DNA of 64,000 bases from Salinicoccus sesuvii (GCF_042648145.1 NZ_JBHRWV010000002.1:124001-188000), one strand, 5' to 3'; positions 17,666 to 28,383 are shown, counted from the first letter of the stretch. The notes: a model not told the origin generated them from the letters alone. Numbers and translations are program-made.

Positions 17666-19378
17666 ATGAAGGTAGATCTCTATGAAGCAACAGATCAGAA
17701 TCCTAACTTGAAGGATTATGATGAGGCAGTGAAGCACCATGACTGGAGTGAAGTGGAGAAACAATTTTCCTGGTATGAAACTGGAAAGTACAACATGGCT
17801 TACGAATGCATAGATAAACACGTCGAAAATGGGAAGGCAGACAAAGTCGCACTTCACTATAAAAATGGAGATAGTAAAAGCTCATATACATTCAATGATT
17901 TGAAGAAGGCATCGAACAAAGCTGCCAATGTTTTAAAAGATAAAGCCGATGTAACTAAAGGGGACCGCGTGTTTATATTTATGGCAAGAAGCCCAGAGCT
18001 TTACTTTTCACTGCTTGGTGCATTGAAAATCGGTGCCATCGTCGGACCACTTTTCGAAGCATTCATGGAAAAGGCTGTCAGAGACCGTCTTGAGAACAGT
18101 GAAGCGAAAGTCATCATCACCACTCCTGAACTTTTGCCGAGAATTCCAGTGGATGAGTTGCCGAACCTTGAGAAAGTTGTGGTCGTTGGGAAGGATGTCG
18201 GAGCAGATCAAATAGATTTCAATAAGTATTATGAGAGCGCTTCCGATGAGTTCGATATAGAGTGGCTAGATAAGGAAGATGGTCTTATTCTGCACTACAC
18301 AAGTGGTTCCACAGGTCAACCGAAAGGTGTTTTGCATGTACAGCATGCAATGGTCCAGCACTACATCTCAGGTCAGTATGTTTTAGATCTTAAAGAGGAT
18401 GATGTCTACTGGTGTACTGCGGATCCGGGATGGGTGACAGGTACATCATACGGTATCTTTGCACCTTGGTTAAATGGGGCAACCAATGTCGTCGTTGGGG
18501 GACGCTTCTCCCCTGAAGCATGGTATGGTGCGATACAGGATTTGGACATTACGGTGTGGTACAGTGCACCCACGGCTTTTCGTATGCTCATGGGAGCAGG
18601 GGACGAGATTGTAAACGAATTCGATCTATCTTCCCTGCGCCATGTCCTCTCTGTAGGAGAACCATTGAACCCCGAAGTCGTTAAATGGGGAATGAAAGTA
18701 TTCAACTTAAGAATTCATGATACTTGGTGGATGACAGAGACTGGGGCACACATGATTGTTAATATGCCATCCATGGATATAAAGGGTGGTTCGATGGGCA
18801 AACCGTTGCCAGGTGTTGAGGCTGCCATTATTGATGATGAGGGTAACGAACTTCCAGCAAACCGTATGGGTAATTTGGCGATGAAGAGTGGATGGCCATC
18901 CATGATGCGCAAAATATGGAAAAATGATGCTAAATTCCAGTCTTACTTCATCGGTGACTGGTATATTTCAGGAGACTCCGCCTATAAAGATGAGGATGGC
19001 TACTACTGGTTCCAAGGTCGTGTAGATGATGTTATCATGACGGCCGGTGAACGTGTCGGACCATTTGAAATCGAATCCAAGCTCGTGGAGCACCCGGCGG
19101 TTCAAGAAGCCGGTGTTATTGGTAAACCGGATCCTTTACGTGGAGAGATTGTTAAAGCATTTATCTCTCTGAGAGAAGGATATGAAGCGACAGATGAATT
19201 GAAAGAGGAGATAAGAAAATTCGTCAAAGAAGGTCTAGCTGCTCACGCGGCTCCAAGAGAAATCGAGTTTAAAGATAAGCTACCAAAGACAAGAAGTGGT
19301 AAGATCATGCGCCGAGTGCTGAAAGCGTGGGAACTCGATCTACCAGCTGGTGATCTTTCTTCAATGGACGATGATTAA
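17666..19378 (+). CDS. acsA: Acetyl-CoA synthetase
   Basis: Activates acetate with ATP and CoA to acetyl-CoA. 570 residues, as in Firmicute AcsA. AMP-forming signature YTSGSTGQPKGV near residue 210, WWMTETG, and GRVDDVIMTAGERVGP before the C-terminal domain. The acetylatable lysine lies in PKTRSGKIMRR near the C-terminus, the expected AcuA/AcuC target. GGGGAG precedes the ATG. A terminator follows. Confidence 0.95.
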   Translation: MKVDLYEATDQNPNLKDYDEAVKHHDWSEVEKQFSWYETGKYNMAYECIDKHVENGKADKVALHYKNGDSKSSYTFNDLKKASNKAANVLKDKADVTKGDRVFIFMARSPELYFSLLGALKIGAIVGPLFEAFMEKAVRDRLENSEAKVIITTPELLPRIPVDELPNLEKVVVVGKDVGADQIDFNKYYESASDEFDIEWLDKEDGLILHYTSGSTGQPKGVLHVQHAMVQHYISGQYVLDLKEDDVYWCTADPGWVTGTSYGIFAPWLNGATNVVVGGRFSPEAWYGAIQDLDITVWYSAPTAFRMLMGAGDEIVNEFDLSSLRHVLSVGEPLNPEVVKWGMKVFNLRIHDTWWMTETGAHMIVNMPSMDIKGGSMGKPLPGVEAAIIDDEGNELPANRMGNLAMKSGWPSMMRKIWKNDAKFQSYFIGDWYISGDSAYKDEDGYYWFQGRVDDVIMTAGERVGPFEIESKLVEHPAVQEAGVIGKPDPLRGEIVKAFISLREGYEATDELKEEIRKFVKEGLAAHAAPREIEFKDKLPKTRSGKIMRRVLKAWELDLPAGDLSSMDDD

Positions 19379-19399
19379 GAAAATATGAGAAAAGTAAAG

Positions 19400-19432
19400 A
19401 TTGTCCTTGCGAATTGCAGGGGCAATTTTTTA
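19400..19432 (+). terminator. Intrinsic terminator of acsA
   Basis: An 11-bp stem with two G-U pairs (19400-19410 with 19416-19426), followed by six T. Confidence 0.8.
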
Positions 19433-19488
19433 TTTGTTATGGCATAATGGAATTGTGATAATCGAATTTCTATTGAGGAGATGATATT

Positions 19489-21156
19489 GTGGTACACATG
19501 ACAGATCAAGAAATCGCAAGTCAGGCGGACATCAGACCAATTGAAGATATCGCTAAAAAAGCAGGGATTCCCTATGAAGCACTAGAAATGTATGGGAAGT
19601 ATAAGGCAAAGGTAGATATACATAAGATTAAAGGAAGTAGTCAGCAGGCGAAAGTAGTGCTTGTATCTGCAATGAACCCAACCCAAGCCGGTGAAGGTAA
19701 ATCCACCTGTACAGTGGGGCTCGCTGATGCTTTCAATCAACTCGACAAGAATGTAATGGTTGCACTCCGTGAACCGTCTCTTGGTCCCGTTATGGGTATC
19801 AAAGGTGGGGCGACAGGTGGTGGGCGTGCACAAGTACTGCCCATGGAAGAAATAAATCTTCACTTCAATGGAGATTTGCATGCTATTACAACAGCAAATA
19901 ATGCTTTATCTGCATTTATTGATAATCATATACACCACGGCAATGCACTCAATATTGACCCAAGACGCGTCACTTGGAAGCGTGTTATGGACATGAACGA
20001 CCGGGCACTTAGACAGGTTGTTGTTGGGCTCGGGGGTGTGACGCGGGGTGTACCAAGAGAAGATGGATTCGATATCACAGTTGCAAGCGAAATTATGGCT
20101 GTGCTATGTCTGGCAAGTGATCTCACTGATCTGAAGAAAAAGCTTTCTGAAATCGTCATTGGTTACACTTACGACAAGGAGCCAATCACTGTCGGGCAAC
20201 TTGAAGTAGAGGGTGCGCTCGCACTGTTGCTCAAGGAAGCGGTGAAACCGAATCTTGTGCAGACGATGGAAGGTACTCCTGCACTTATACATGGCGGACC
20301 GTTCGCCAACATCGCACATGGTTGTAATTCTCTTATCGCAACGAATACCGCGAGAAAGCTGGCGGATATCGTAGTGACAGAATGTGGGTTCGGTTCCGAT
20401 CTTGGTGGAGAGAAGTTCATGAACATTAAAGCGCGTAAAGGAAATTTTGCACCTGACGCACTTGTGCTTGTCGCGACAATCCGTGCATTGAAGATGAATG
20501 GCGGTGTAGCTAAAAAAGATCTTGGCGAAGCGAATCTGGAAGCTTTGAAACTTGGTATTGTGAATCTTGACAAACATATTGAAAATGCACGTAAGTTCGG
20601 TGTGGAGCCTGTTGTTGCACTTAATGACTTCGTTACCGATACAGACGAAGAAAGAGATTTTGTACTTAATTGGTGTAAAGAACAGAATGTCAGAGTATCG
20701 TTGACAAAAGTATGGGAGCATGGCGGTGCTGGTGGGACAGATCTGGCAGAAAAAGTACTTGAAGTGCTCGAAACGCCTCAAAATTTCCACCATCTTTATG
20801 AAGATGAAATGTCTATCGATCAGAAGATAGAAACGATAGTAACAGAGGTATATGGTGGGGATGGCGTCATCTTCACAGATAAAGCTAAAAAACAATTAGC
20901 TGAAATTGATCGTCATGGCTGGGGGGATTTCCCAGTTTGCATGGCCAAAACGCAGTACTCACTAAGTGATGATCCTGCTCTGCTCGGTCGTCCCAGAGGA
21001 TTTAAGGTAACTGTTAGGGAGGTAGTTGCAAAAACCGGAGCTGGTTTTGTGGTGGCACTGACAGGTGATATTATGACCATGCCAGGACTGCCGAAAGTGC
21101 CTTCAGCTGTACATATGGATGTAGATGCTGATGGTAACTCTAGAGGCCTCTTCTAA
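19489..21156 (+). CDS. fhs: Formate-tetrahydrofolate ligase
   Basis: ATP-dependent formation of 10-formyltetrahydrofolate for purine and one-carbon metabolism. 555 residues. The ATP-binding P-loop PTQAGEGKSTCTVGL is near residue 64, and EPSLGPVMGIKGGATGGG follows as in all Fhs proteins. GTG at 19489 is chosen because GAGGAG (19475-19480) is 8 bases upstream; ATG at 19498 would be 17 bases away. Confidence 0.95.
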   Translation: MVHMTDQEIASQADIRPIEDIAKKAGIPYEALEMYGKYKAKVDIHKIKGSSQQAKVVLVSAMNPTQAGEGKSTCTVGLADAFNQLDKNVMVALREPSLGPVMGIKGGATGGGRAQVLPMEEINLHFNGDLHAITTANNALSAFIDNHIHHGNALNIDPRRVTWKRVMDMNDRALRQVVVGLGGVTRGVPREDGFDITVASEIMAVLCLASDLTDLKKKLSEIVIGYTYDKEPITVGQLEVEGALALLLKEAVKPNLVQTMEGTPALIHGGPFANIAHGCNSLIATNTARKLADIVVTECGFGSDLGGEKFMNIKARKGNFAPDALVLVATIRALKMNGGVAKKDLGEANLEALKLGIVNLDKHIENARKFGVEPVVALNDFVTDTDEERDFVLNWCKEQNVRVSLTKVWEHGGAGGTDLAEKVLEVLETPQNFHHLYEDEMSIDQKIETIVTEVYGGDGVIFTDKAKKQLAEIDRHGWGDFPVCMAKTQYSLSDDPALLGRPRGFKVTVREVVAKTGAGFVVALTGDIMTMPGLPKVPSAVHMDVDADGNSRGLF

Positions 21157-21165
21157 AGATATATA

Positions 21166-21210
21166 AAATGGCGGCCCTTTCCATGTTAGGAAAGGGCCGC
21201 CATTTTTAAT
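21166..21210. terminator. Strong terminator between fhs and the PBP gene
   Basis: A perfect 17-bp GC-rich stem (21166-21182 with 21189-21205), 6-base loop, flanked by A run and T run. It sits between convergent genes and serves both. Confidence 0.92.
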
Positions 21211-21214
21211 TTAT

Positions 21215-23696
21215 TCAATCGTCGTCATCATCATCATCGTCATCATTCGAAGAGCTGCCGCTGCCGACACTNACCCATTCTAGCAAGAATTTCAGGGTCA
21301 CTGAGACTATCTTTGTCATTCAGAAGTGTGTCTTCAGCAATCAGACCTTCTCCAGGTCGATCAAGGTTGCGTTCACAGTCGTCTTCAAGTTCCATGGTCA
21401 GTGCACAATATTCAACTTCCCTAACAGAAGATGGACGGCTGAAACGTTCGTTGGCACCGAGCTGTTCAGGTGCTACTTCGCTGATAGCCTGTGCAAGGTC
21501 GCGCCAGTTGTAGATATGCATGTGTTGTTCACTATCGGCATTTTCAACTTGAGGAATATTGCGGTCGTAACCCATCCAGACTCCTAAAGTGACCTTAGGA
21601 TTATATCCCATGAACCATGAATCTACAAAGCCGTTGGATGTACCGGTTTTAGCTGCCCAGTCATAAGTGTCGCTCACACTGTTATAATAATCTTGGATGT
21701 AGTAGGCAGATCCGGTCTGGAACGTTTCTTTCAATATATCTGTCATCAGATATGCTGTAGAATCTTTAAATACTTGAGTAGTTTCACTTTCATGTTCATA
21801 GATGACTTCGCCACTCGGGCTGGTGATGGAAGCAATCATATAGCTATCCACCAGTTCACCATTGTTAGCAAATGTAGAGAAAGCATTTGTATTTTCTTCA
21901 ACTGATAGATCGTTTGAACCCAAAGGCATTGAAGGAATCAAAGTGTTTTCATCTGAGTAGAAATTATCTGCAATTGGGAGATTCATTCTCTCGAAATATT
22001 CCTGTGGATTCTGTTGTCTTACATCTGCCCATAGTCTTAGCGTACTCAAGTTATAGGAGTTGCTTAAGGCATGCTTGGCAGATACCAGTCCGAATTCTTC
22101 ATCTACATCGTAGTTACGCGGGCTGTAATCCTCACCATAAGGGTTCGGAATGGTAAAAATTTCATCTAACAGTACAGTATCTGGTGCAATGATGCCTTTA
22201 TCAATTGCCGGGCCGTAAGTAATCAGCGGTTTCATTGTGGAACCTGCCTGACGACTTGTCTGAGTAGCATGATTGATTGAAGAACGCTCATGATCGCGTC
22301 CGCCGACGAAGCCGAGAATTTTACCAGTCTCATTATCTTTCATTATAGCACCAATTTCGTGCTCCAGAACCTCATCGTCTTCCTCTTGCTCCTCATCTGT
22401 TGCGTCTGTGGCATCTGCAATACTTCTTGATCCATAGTAATAGTTGGAATTATTTACAACATCTTGCATTGTATCATAGATTGTTTTATCGATTGTTGTT
22501 TCGATATGGTATCCTTGGTTTCTCAATGCAATGTTAGCTTCATTCGTATACTGCTGGTTAATGAGTGGTGTGGAATCGACATCTTCTCTGGCCAGCCCGT
22601 CTTCCTCAGCGAGATAGTACTTGAGTATCTCAATGCTACGTCTTTCAAGCTCATCGGTAAGGAACGGATAGTTCTGGTTCGGCACTGTCACACTATCTGT
22701 GAGGTTGTCGTAAAGATTATATTCGAGTGCCTCTTCATACTCTTCTTGTGTAATCGCATTTTCAGTGAGCATGCGTTCCAGTACAAATCTCTGTCTGTTT
22801 TGACCTGCTTCAAGCAATTCCGGATCTTTTACAGTACCACCTTGCAAGAATGGTGTGTATGCGTATGGATTTTGTGGCACACCTGCAAGAAATGCACTCT
22901 CTGCAAGATTCAAATCTGCAGCATCCTTGCCGAATATGCCATCCGCAGCCGCTTGGATACCAGCGATGTTCTGTCCGTTGGCATTACGCCCGAATGAAAC
23001 GGCGTTCAAATATGCTTCCAGTATCTCTTCTTTCGAAAGCATTTTTTCAACACGAAAAGCAAGCAATAGTTCTGTTGCCTTACGGTCGAAAGTGGTTTCA
23101 TCCGTTAGCAACTGGTTCTTGACAAGTTGCTGTGTCAGCGTACTACCACCAGTGCTTGAACCTGATCCTGCTACTTGCTGGAGGGTGGCTCTCATGAAGG
23201 CTTTGGGTACGACACCATTATGTTCGTAGAAGTATTCATCTTCTGTCGCAACCAAGGCTTGGATCACATACGGTGAGACGTCATCGTAGTCGATTCGTTC
23301 ACGTATCAGATCCGCCCGAAGCGTACCGAGAGATTCTCCCGAACCAAAGGCCACCGTCGTACTCTCCGTCATCTCTGTTAGAGCCGTCCTCACTTCTTCC
23401 TCAGGCTGAATCTCTTCATCGTTAACAAGTGCTGCAAAATAGCCCAGGCCAATACTGAGCCCGAGTATTCCGACCAGAGCAAGTGCGAGTACCGAGAACA
23501 GGATGATGTTCCAGATAGTGTCATACGCTGTGAAGAATGAAATTCTAAGAGGGGAGCCGGTCCTTTTGAAACGTGAAGTGACACTATTGAATTTCTCTTT
23601 GAAAGTGGCCCCTTTTATAGGCTCAGCTTTCGCTTCTGTATCTCTGCGAGAAAAAAGGTTTTTAATATAATTTAAAAAGTCGTTGTTCTTCTTCAT
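21215..23696 (-). CDS. Class A penicillin-binding protein (PBP1A-like), frame broken by an N
   Basis: Bifunctional peptidoglycan synthase. Membrane helix at about residues 63-90. The GT51 glycosyltransferase domain (about 120-290) has catalytic Glu152 in ATEDEYFYEHNG and STLTQQLVKN. The transpeptidase domain carries STMK (486-489), SYN (547-549) and KTGT (683-686). As written, the N at 21272 shifts the frame and ends the protein at 21243. Skipping that base gives a Gly/Ser linker and a run of ten Asp, ending at the TGA at 21215-21217 (826 residues). I take the N as a spurious extra base. GGAGGTAAC precedes the ATG. Confidence 0.88.
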
Positions 23697-23832
23697 TGTT
23701 ACCTCCTATCATCGGTCATTATAACACATCCGAAACAATTAGAGTAAATGATTGAAGGTCGGCTGTGACTGTTTTATGAAGCTGATTTCTGAGCAGTAAA
23801 AGGTCATAAAAATTAACATACTTAGGTAAGCC

Positions 23833-23861
23833 TTGACTTTTCACCACCAGAATAATATCAT
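23833..23861 (+). promoter_or_regulatory. tyrS promoter
   Basis: TTGACT (23833-23838) and TATCAT (23856-23861) with 17-base spacing, immediately before the T-box leader. Confidence 0.6.
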
Positions 23862-23867
23862 TTCTAT

Positions 23868-24075
23868 AAATTGATATTATTCGAGTGGCAGAGAAGTAGC
23901 TGGTGTGGCGGAATACAGAGAGCTGATGGATGGTGGGAATCAGTGCACGCAACCAGACGAATACACTGCATCACACATTCGTACGTCTGGGCGGACGTTT
24001 TAGCCCATAGAGAGAAACTGTTTGGTGGTACCGTGTATTCAGCACCCTTACTCAATGTAGGGGTGCTTTTTTATA
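23868..24075 (+). ncRNA. T-box leader controlling tyrS
   Basis: Transcription-attenuation leader that senses uncharged tRNA-Tyr. Stem I contains the conserved AGAGAGCTGATGG. The likely specifier codon is UAC (Tyr) at 23962-23964 in the sequence GAATACACTGC. The T-box core TGGTGGTACCGTG is at 24023-24035. A terminator hairpin (24041-24049 with 24059-24067) with a T run competes with the antiterminator. When tRNA-Tyr is uncharged, read-through into tyrS is expected. The Tyr codon agrees with the downstream gene. Confidence 0.88.
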
Positions 24076-24112
24076 TCAATTTTCAAAATAAAGGATATCC
24101 GGGAGGAAAATA

Positions 24113-25372
24113 ATGAGCACATTGCTAGAAGATTTAAAATACAGAGGCATCATTTACCAGATGACCGACGAAGAAAAGATTGAAGAATTACTAGATCGTG
24201 GACAGCTTTCATTGTACTGTGGAGCAGACCCCACTGCAGACAGCCTTCACATTGGACACCTTGTTCCATTCCTGACGCTTAGAAGATTTCAGGAACATGG
24301 CCATCGTCCGATCGTGCTGATTGGCGGCGGAACCGGAATGATCGGAGATCCATCATTTAAAAGTGAAGAGCGAAACCTCCAAACTGAAGACCAGATCGAT
24401 GCCAATGTCGCTGGCATCCGGAGTCAGATGGAAACTATATTTGATTTTTCCGATGAAAATGGGGCAATCCTAGTTAACAATAAGGACTGGTTGCAGGAAA
24501 TCAGTCTCATCAGTTTCTTAAGAGACTACGGAAAGCATGTCAGCCTAAACTATATGCTCGCCAAAGACGCCATCCAGTCAAGACTTGAAACAGGTATCTC
24601 TTATACAGAATTCACATACACCATTTTACAAGCAATTGATTTCGGACACCTGAATAGGCACTTTAACTGCAAGATGCAGATTGGTGGTTCAGACCAGTGG
24701 GGTAATATCACAAGTGGCCTCGACCTAATGAGACGGGTCTATGGTGAAACAGAAGCTGAAGGCATGACTATTCCACTCGTTACGAAAGCAGACGGCAAGA
24801 AATTCGGTAAAACGGAGTCAGGTAATATATGGCTTGATCCGAAGCGGACCTCTCCTTATGAATTCTACCAGTTCTGGATCAACCAGAGCGATGCGGATGT
24901 CATCAAATTCATCAAACTATTCACATTCTTAGATAGAGAAGAGATCGAATTGCTTGAGGAGTCTGTTAGAAACGAACCGCATTTCAGAAATGCACAGAGA
25001 CGTCTAGCGGAAAACATTACGGCTTTCATCCATGGAGATGCAGCTCTGGAAGAAGCACAAAATATTACAGAGGCGCTTTTTAATGGCGATATCAAATCAC
25101 TCTCTGTGGATCAGATTAAAGATGCATTCAAAGACGTACCTTCTGCTTCCTATACAGATGAAGATAAGAATATTGTCAAAGTGATTGTCGATACTGGAAT
25201 CTCGTCATCACGCAGACAAGCCAGAGAAGACATCAAGAATGGTGCTATCTACATTAATGGTGAGCGCCAACAAGATGTAGACTATGAGATAGACGAAACA
25301 GATAAGCTTGATGGTGAATTCACTGTCATTAGAAGAGGTAAAAAGAAATACCACGTCGTCAAATACTCATAA
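24113..25372 (+). CDS. tyrS: Tyrosyl-tRNA synthetase
   Basis: Charges tRNA-Tyr. 419 residues, class I synthetase with HIGH-type motif LHIGHLVPF, the tyrosine-site QIGGSDQWGN, the KMSKS-type KFGKTESG, and a C-terminal S4 domain (about 350-419). GGGAGG precedes the ATG. Controlled by the T-box leader. In B. subtilis it neighbours rpsD; here 29 kb of other genes intervene. Confidence 0.96.
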   Translation: MSTLLEDLKYRGIIYQMTDEEKIEELLDRGQLSLYCGADPTADSLHIGHLVPFLTLRRFQEHGHRPIVLIGGGTGMIGDPSFKSEERNLQTEDQIDANVAGIRSQMETIFDFSDENGAILVNNKDWLQEISLISFLRDYGKHVSLNYMLAKDAIQSRLETGISYTEFTYTILQAIDFGHLNRHFNCKMQIGGSDQWGNITSGLDLMRRVYGETEAEGMTIPLVTKADGKKFGKTESGNIWLDPKRTSPYEFYQFWINQSDADVIKFIKLFTFLDREEIELLEESVRNEPHFRNAQRRLAENITAFIHGDAALEEAQNITEALFNGDIKSLSVDQIKDAFKDVPSASYTDEDKNIVKVIVDTGISSSRRQAREDIKNGAIYINGERQQDVDYEIDETDKLDGEFTVIRRGKKKYHVVKYS

Positions 25373-25377
25373 ATAGT

Positions 25378-25412
25378 AATGGAGCGGATGCATCGCATCC
25401 GCTCCATTTTAA
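25378..25412 (+). terminator. Intrinsic terminator of tyrS
   Basis: A 13-bp perfect stem (25378-25390 with 25396-25408), then T residues. Confidence 0.9.
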
Positions 25413-25495
25413 TAGCTTTGATGATAACCAATGTTTAAACTATTGCATTCATGCTATTATATAGGAAATAAAAGTTTACTAAAGGAGAAGATAAA

Positions 25496-26080
25496 ATGAA
25501 AAAATTACTGATACCTCTAGGCGTCATCATCGGATTTTTCATCATTCTTGCGATGATATTTGCTCCGAAATATAACCAGTTTATCGGTTTGGAAGAACAA
25601 GTGAATCAGCAGGAGTCGCAGATTGAGACTCAGTTACAGAGAAGGGGAGACTTGATTCCAAACCTTGTAAACACAGTACAAGGGTATGCATCACAAGAAC
25701 AAGAGATATTTACTGACATTGCTGAAGCAAGAAGTCGACTGTCAGGTGCGCAAGGGGTAGAAGAGATGGCTGAAGCCAATGGTGAAGTCACATCAGCTCT
25801 ATCTCGGCTGATTGCAATCTCAGAAGATTATCCTGACCTTCAGGCGAGTACACAGTTTACAGGTCTGCGGGATGAACTCGCGGGGGCTGAGAATCGTATT
25901 GCTGTAGCAAGACAAGACTATAATGCATCGGTACAGGAATATAATCAGAATACACGCAGATTCCCGGGCAATGTCATTGCTGGGCTTTTCAACTTCAATG
26001 AAAAACCATATTTCAAAGCGGACGATTCAGCCAGAGAAGTGCCTGAAGTAGACTTCAACACTGAACAGGACGGAGAGTGA
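25496..26080 (+). CDS. lemA: LemA family protein
   Basis: A 194-residue protein with one N-terminal membrane helix (about residues 4-25) and a helical extracytoplasmic or cytoplasmic domain. The LemA signature is RRGDLIPNLVNTVQGYASQE, followed by IFTDIAEARSRL and FPGNVIAGLFNF. Function is not established; LemA genes commonly pair with TPM-domain genes, as here. AAAGGAGA precedes the ATG. The stop codon overlaps the next gene's start by one base (TGATG). Confidence 0.9.
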   Translation: MKKLLIPLGVIIGFFIILAMIFAPKYNQFIGLEEQVNQQESQIETQLQRRGDLIPNLVNTVQGYASQEQEIFTDIAEARSRLSGAQGVEEMAEANGEVTSALSRLIAISEDYPDLQASTQFTGLRDELAGAENRIAVARQDYNASVQEYNQNTRRFPGNVIAGLFNFNEKPYFKADDSAREVPEVDFNTEQDGE

Positions 26081-26946
26081 TGAAACGGCTGATCATACTA
26101 GTCCTGATGCTGTTTGTTTTTTTCAGTATGCCGGTACAGGCACGGGTCGCCCTGCCTTCCTTGGACACCTCCCATTACTTTGTACAGGATAACGCGGGTG
26201 TACTAAGTGACACTGCAGTGCAGGAGCTGAACGAAAAAGGGGCATATCTCGAAGAAGGTACCAGCGTAGAAATGCTCCTCCTCACCATGCCTTCGACTGG
26301 GCAGGAGCATCGTCAGGACTACGCGCTCAGAGCACTGCGTGAATATGGTGTCGGCAAAGAGGAATCAGACAATGGCATTGTCATTCTACTAAATCTGGAT
26401 AACGGTAATGAGTACAATAACCGGGGTGTGGAAGTCCAAGTGGGATATGGTGTCGAAGGATACCTAAATGACGCCAAAATCGGCAGGATTATCGATGACG
26501 TTGCAATAGAAGATTTTGTTGCAGCAACTGAAGCAGACGAGGGTTCTGCTGAAGCAGCTACCTATTATGCTCAAGGACTTTCAAAACTCTACGAAGCACT
26601 GTATCAGGAATCCCTTGAGGCATATGGGTATGAAAATGGAGAATTTACCCGTGATAGCCCGCAGACAGATGGATCTATACAGGCGGAAACAGGAGAAACG
26701 ACGGGTACCGGAGGTTCGATTTTCAGGTTACTCTTTGCGATGGCGGTCATCTATCTACTTTTCAAAATTATGGGTGGTGGCGGCAGACCTCCAAGAGGTG
26801 GCGGTCGCAGGCGCCGTAGAGGCGGACCTGTTGTATTCTTCCCACCTTCTGGTGGCGGTTCTCGCGGCGGCGGATTCGGCGGAGGTGGATTCGGCGGGTT
26901 TGGCGGTGGTTCCGGCGGCGGTGGCGGCGCTGGTCGAGGTTTCTAA
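26080..26946 (+). CDS. TPM-domain (YgcG-like) membrane protein with Gly-rich tail
   Basis: A 288-residue protein. Signal peptide (about 1-23, cleaved near VQARVALPS), TPM-phosphatase fold domain (about 30-165, HYFVQDNAGVLSDTAVQELN...), membrane helix near 210-228, and a basic then Gly-rich low-complexity tail ending GRGF. Such proteins are encoded with LemA and probably act at the membrane; the biochemical role is unknown. ATG at 26080 is chosen over GTG 26077 because it overlaps the lemA stop. Confidence 0.85.
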   Translation: MKRLIILVLMLFVFFSMPVQARVALPSLDTSHYFVQDNAGVLSDTAVQELNEKGAYLEEGTSVEMLLLTMPSTGQEHRQDYALRALREYGVGKEESDNGIVILLNLDNGNEYNNRGVEVQVGYGVEGYLNDAKIGRIIDDVAIEDFVAATEADEGSAEAATYYAQGLSKLYEALYQESLEAYGYENGEFTRDSPQTDGSIQAETGETTGTGGSIFRLLFAMAVIYLLFKIMGGGGRPPRGGGRRRRRGGPVVFFPPSGGGSRGGGFGGGGFGGFGGGSGGGGGAGRGF

Positions 26947-26960
26947 ATTGAAGACATAAA

Positions 26961-26996
26961 AAATGTTCTGTGGATTTCCACAGAACATTTTTTTAG
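26961..26996. terminator. Bidirectional terminator
   Basis: A 13-bp stem (26961-26973 with 26978-26990), with A run on the left and T run on the right, between convergent genes. Confidence 0.9.
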
Positions 26997-28321
26997 AATA
27001 TAAGATGTGCAATAAGCGTGATGATTGGAAGTGTAATAGCCGTGCGAAGTAGGAAGATGATAAACAGTTTTCCAAGTCCAACCGGTATTTTAGATCCAAG
27101 TATGACACCGCCCACTTCTGAAAGATAGATCAGCTGTGTGATACTCAGTGCGCCGATGATGAAGCGTGTCATGTCTGCCGATACCCCTTCAATCAGTATG
27201 GCTGGTAGGAACATGTCTGTAAAACCAATGAATAGTGCTTCTGAAGCTGCCTGTGCTTCCGGTATCCCCATTAGTTCTAAAAGGGGAACGAATGGTGCGC
27301 CAATCCATGAGAATAACGGTGTGTATTCAGCGAGCATCGTGCCTAGCGTACCAATTGCCATGACAATTGGTAGAACCGCGAACCACATATCTGCAACAGT
27401 CTTGACACCATCTTTGAGAAAATCAACAAATCCTTCCGCTTTTTCAGAGCGATCGAGAGCTTTTTTAAAGCCCCAACTGAAAGGGTTATAGCCTGAGGGA
27501 ATTGCTTCATCGACTTCTTTGCCTTCCACGTAGTAGTCGTCTTTAATACGCGATAGTGGCGGAATTCTTGGCATTATCAATGCTGCAATAACACCTGCAA
27601 TGATGATGGTCATATAAAATAGGCCAAAGTAGTCCATCAATCCGATCAGATCTAGTATGACAATAGAGAATGTGATGGAGACGACAGAGAACGTCGTCGC
27701 TATAACCGATGCTTCTCGTTTAGAATAGAATCCTTTTTCATATTGATTACTTGTTAGAAGTACACCGACTGTTCCATCGCCAACCCAAGATGCCAGATTG
27801 TCGACTGTGGAACGACCAGGCAATGTGAATAATGGTCGCATAATCTTTGCAAATATAGATCCGACAAACTCGAGCAGTCCGTAGTTTAGTAGCAAGGGGA
27901 GCAGGATGCCTGCAAATAGGAATACAGCGAATAGTGTTGGTAGTAGATCATTAAGTATCATTCCGCCTGTGACATCGGAAATGATGGCTTCTGGTCCAAT
28001 GACAATATAGGTCATCAGTGCAAATATGGCACCGACGGTACGCAGAATGACCCAAATAGTATTTGTTCGGAACAGATTACCTAAAAACTCCGAATCAGGC
28101 TCAATCACCCAGCTAAACAGTATGCTCAGCAGAGCAGAGACGGTTATAAGTATTATAAGTATAAGAATCACAGTATTGGCGCCCAATAAGTCAATCAGCC
28201 CATTAGCGAGGTAGGCAACAGGTATAGTAGTGTCCCCATCAACCTTTATTGGGAAAAGAAACATTAATATCCCAATTAGCGAAGGGATAATAAATTTAAA
28301 TAAAGTTGCAGTTCTATGCAT
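26993..28321 (-). CDS. YjiH-family nucleoside-gate membrane protein
   Basis: A 442-residue polytopic membrane protein of the nucleoside-recognition (Gate) superfamily, YjiH type, with about 10-12 hydrophobic segments. Motifs such as SWVGDGTVGVLLTSNQYEKG and the late TDMFLPAILIEG are typical. Likely a transporter; substrate unknown. AAGGAGG precedes the ATG. A cre-like site lies in the intergenic region upstream. Confidence 0.8.
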   Translation of the reverse strand: MHRTATLFKFIIPSLIGILMFLFPIKVDGDTTIPVAYLANGLIDLLGANTVILILIILITVSALLSILFSWVIEPDSEFLGNLFRTNTIWVILRTVGAIFALMTYIVIGPEAIISDVTGGMILNDLLPTLFAVFLFAGILLPLLLNYGLLEFVGSIFAKIMRPLFTLPGRSTVDNLASWVGDGTVGVLLTSNQYEKGFYSKREASVIATTFSVVSITFSIVILDLIGLMDYFGLFYMTIIIAGVIAALIMPRIPPLSRIKDDYYVEGKEVDEAIPSGYNPFSWGFKKALDRSEKAEGFVDFLKDGVKTVADMWFAVLPIVMAIGTLGTMLAEYTPLFSWIGAPFVPLLELMGIPEAQAASEALFIGFTDMFLPAILIEGVSADMTRFIIGALSITQLIYLSEVGGVILGSKIPVGLGKLFIIFLLRTAITLPIITLIAHLIF

Positions 28322-28383
28322 AAAAAGACCTCCTTATTTAATAATTATACATGCCAAGTAACCGTTGTAAATCACAAATATTT

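Noticed and set aside
21217..21250. Asp-codon repeat tract as a microsatellite
   Set aside because: It is explained as the coding sequence of the PBP acidic tail once the N is removed.
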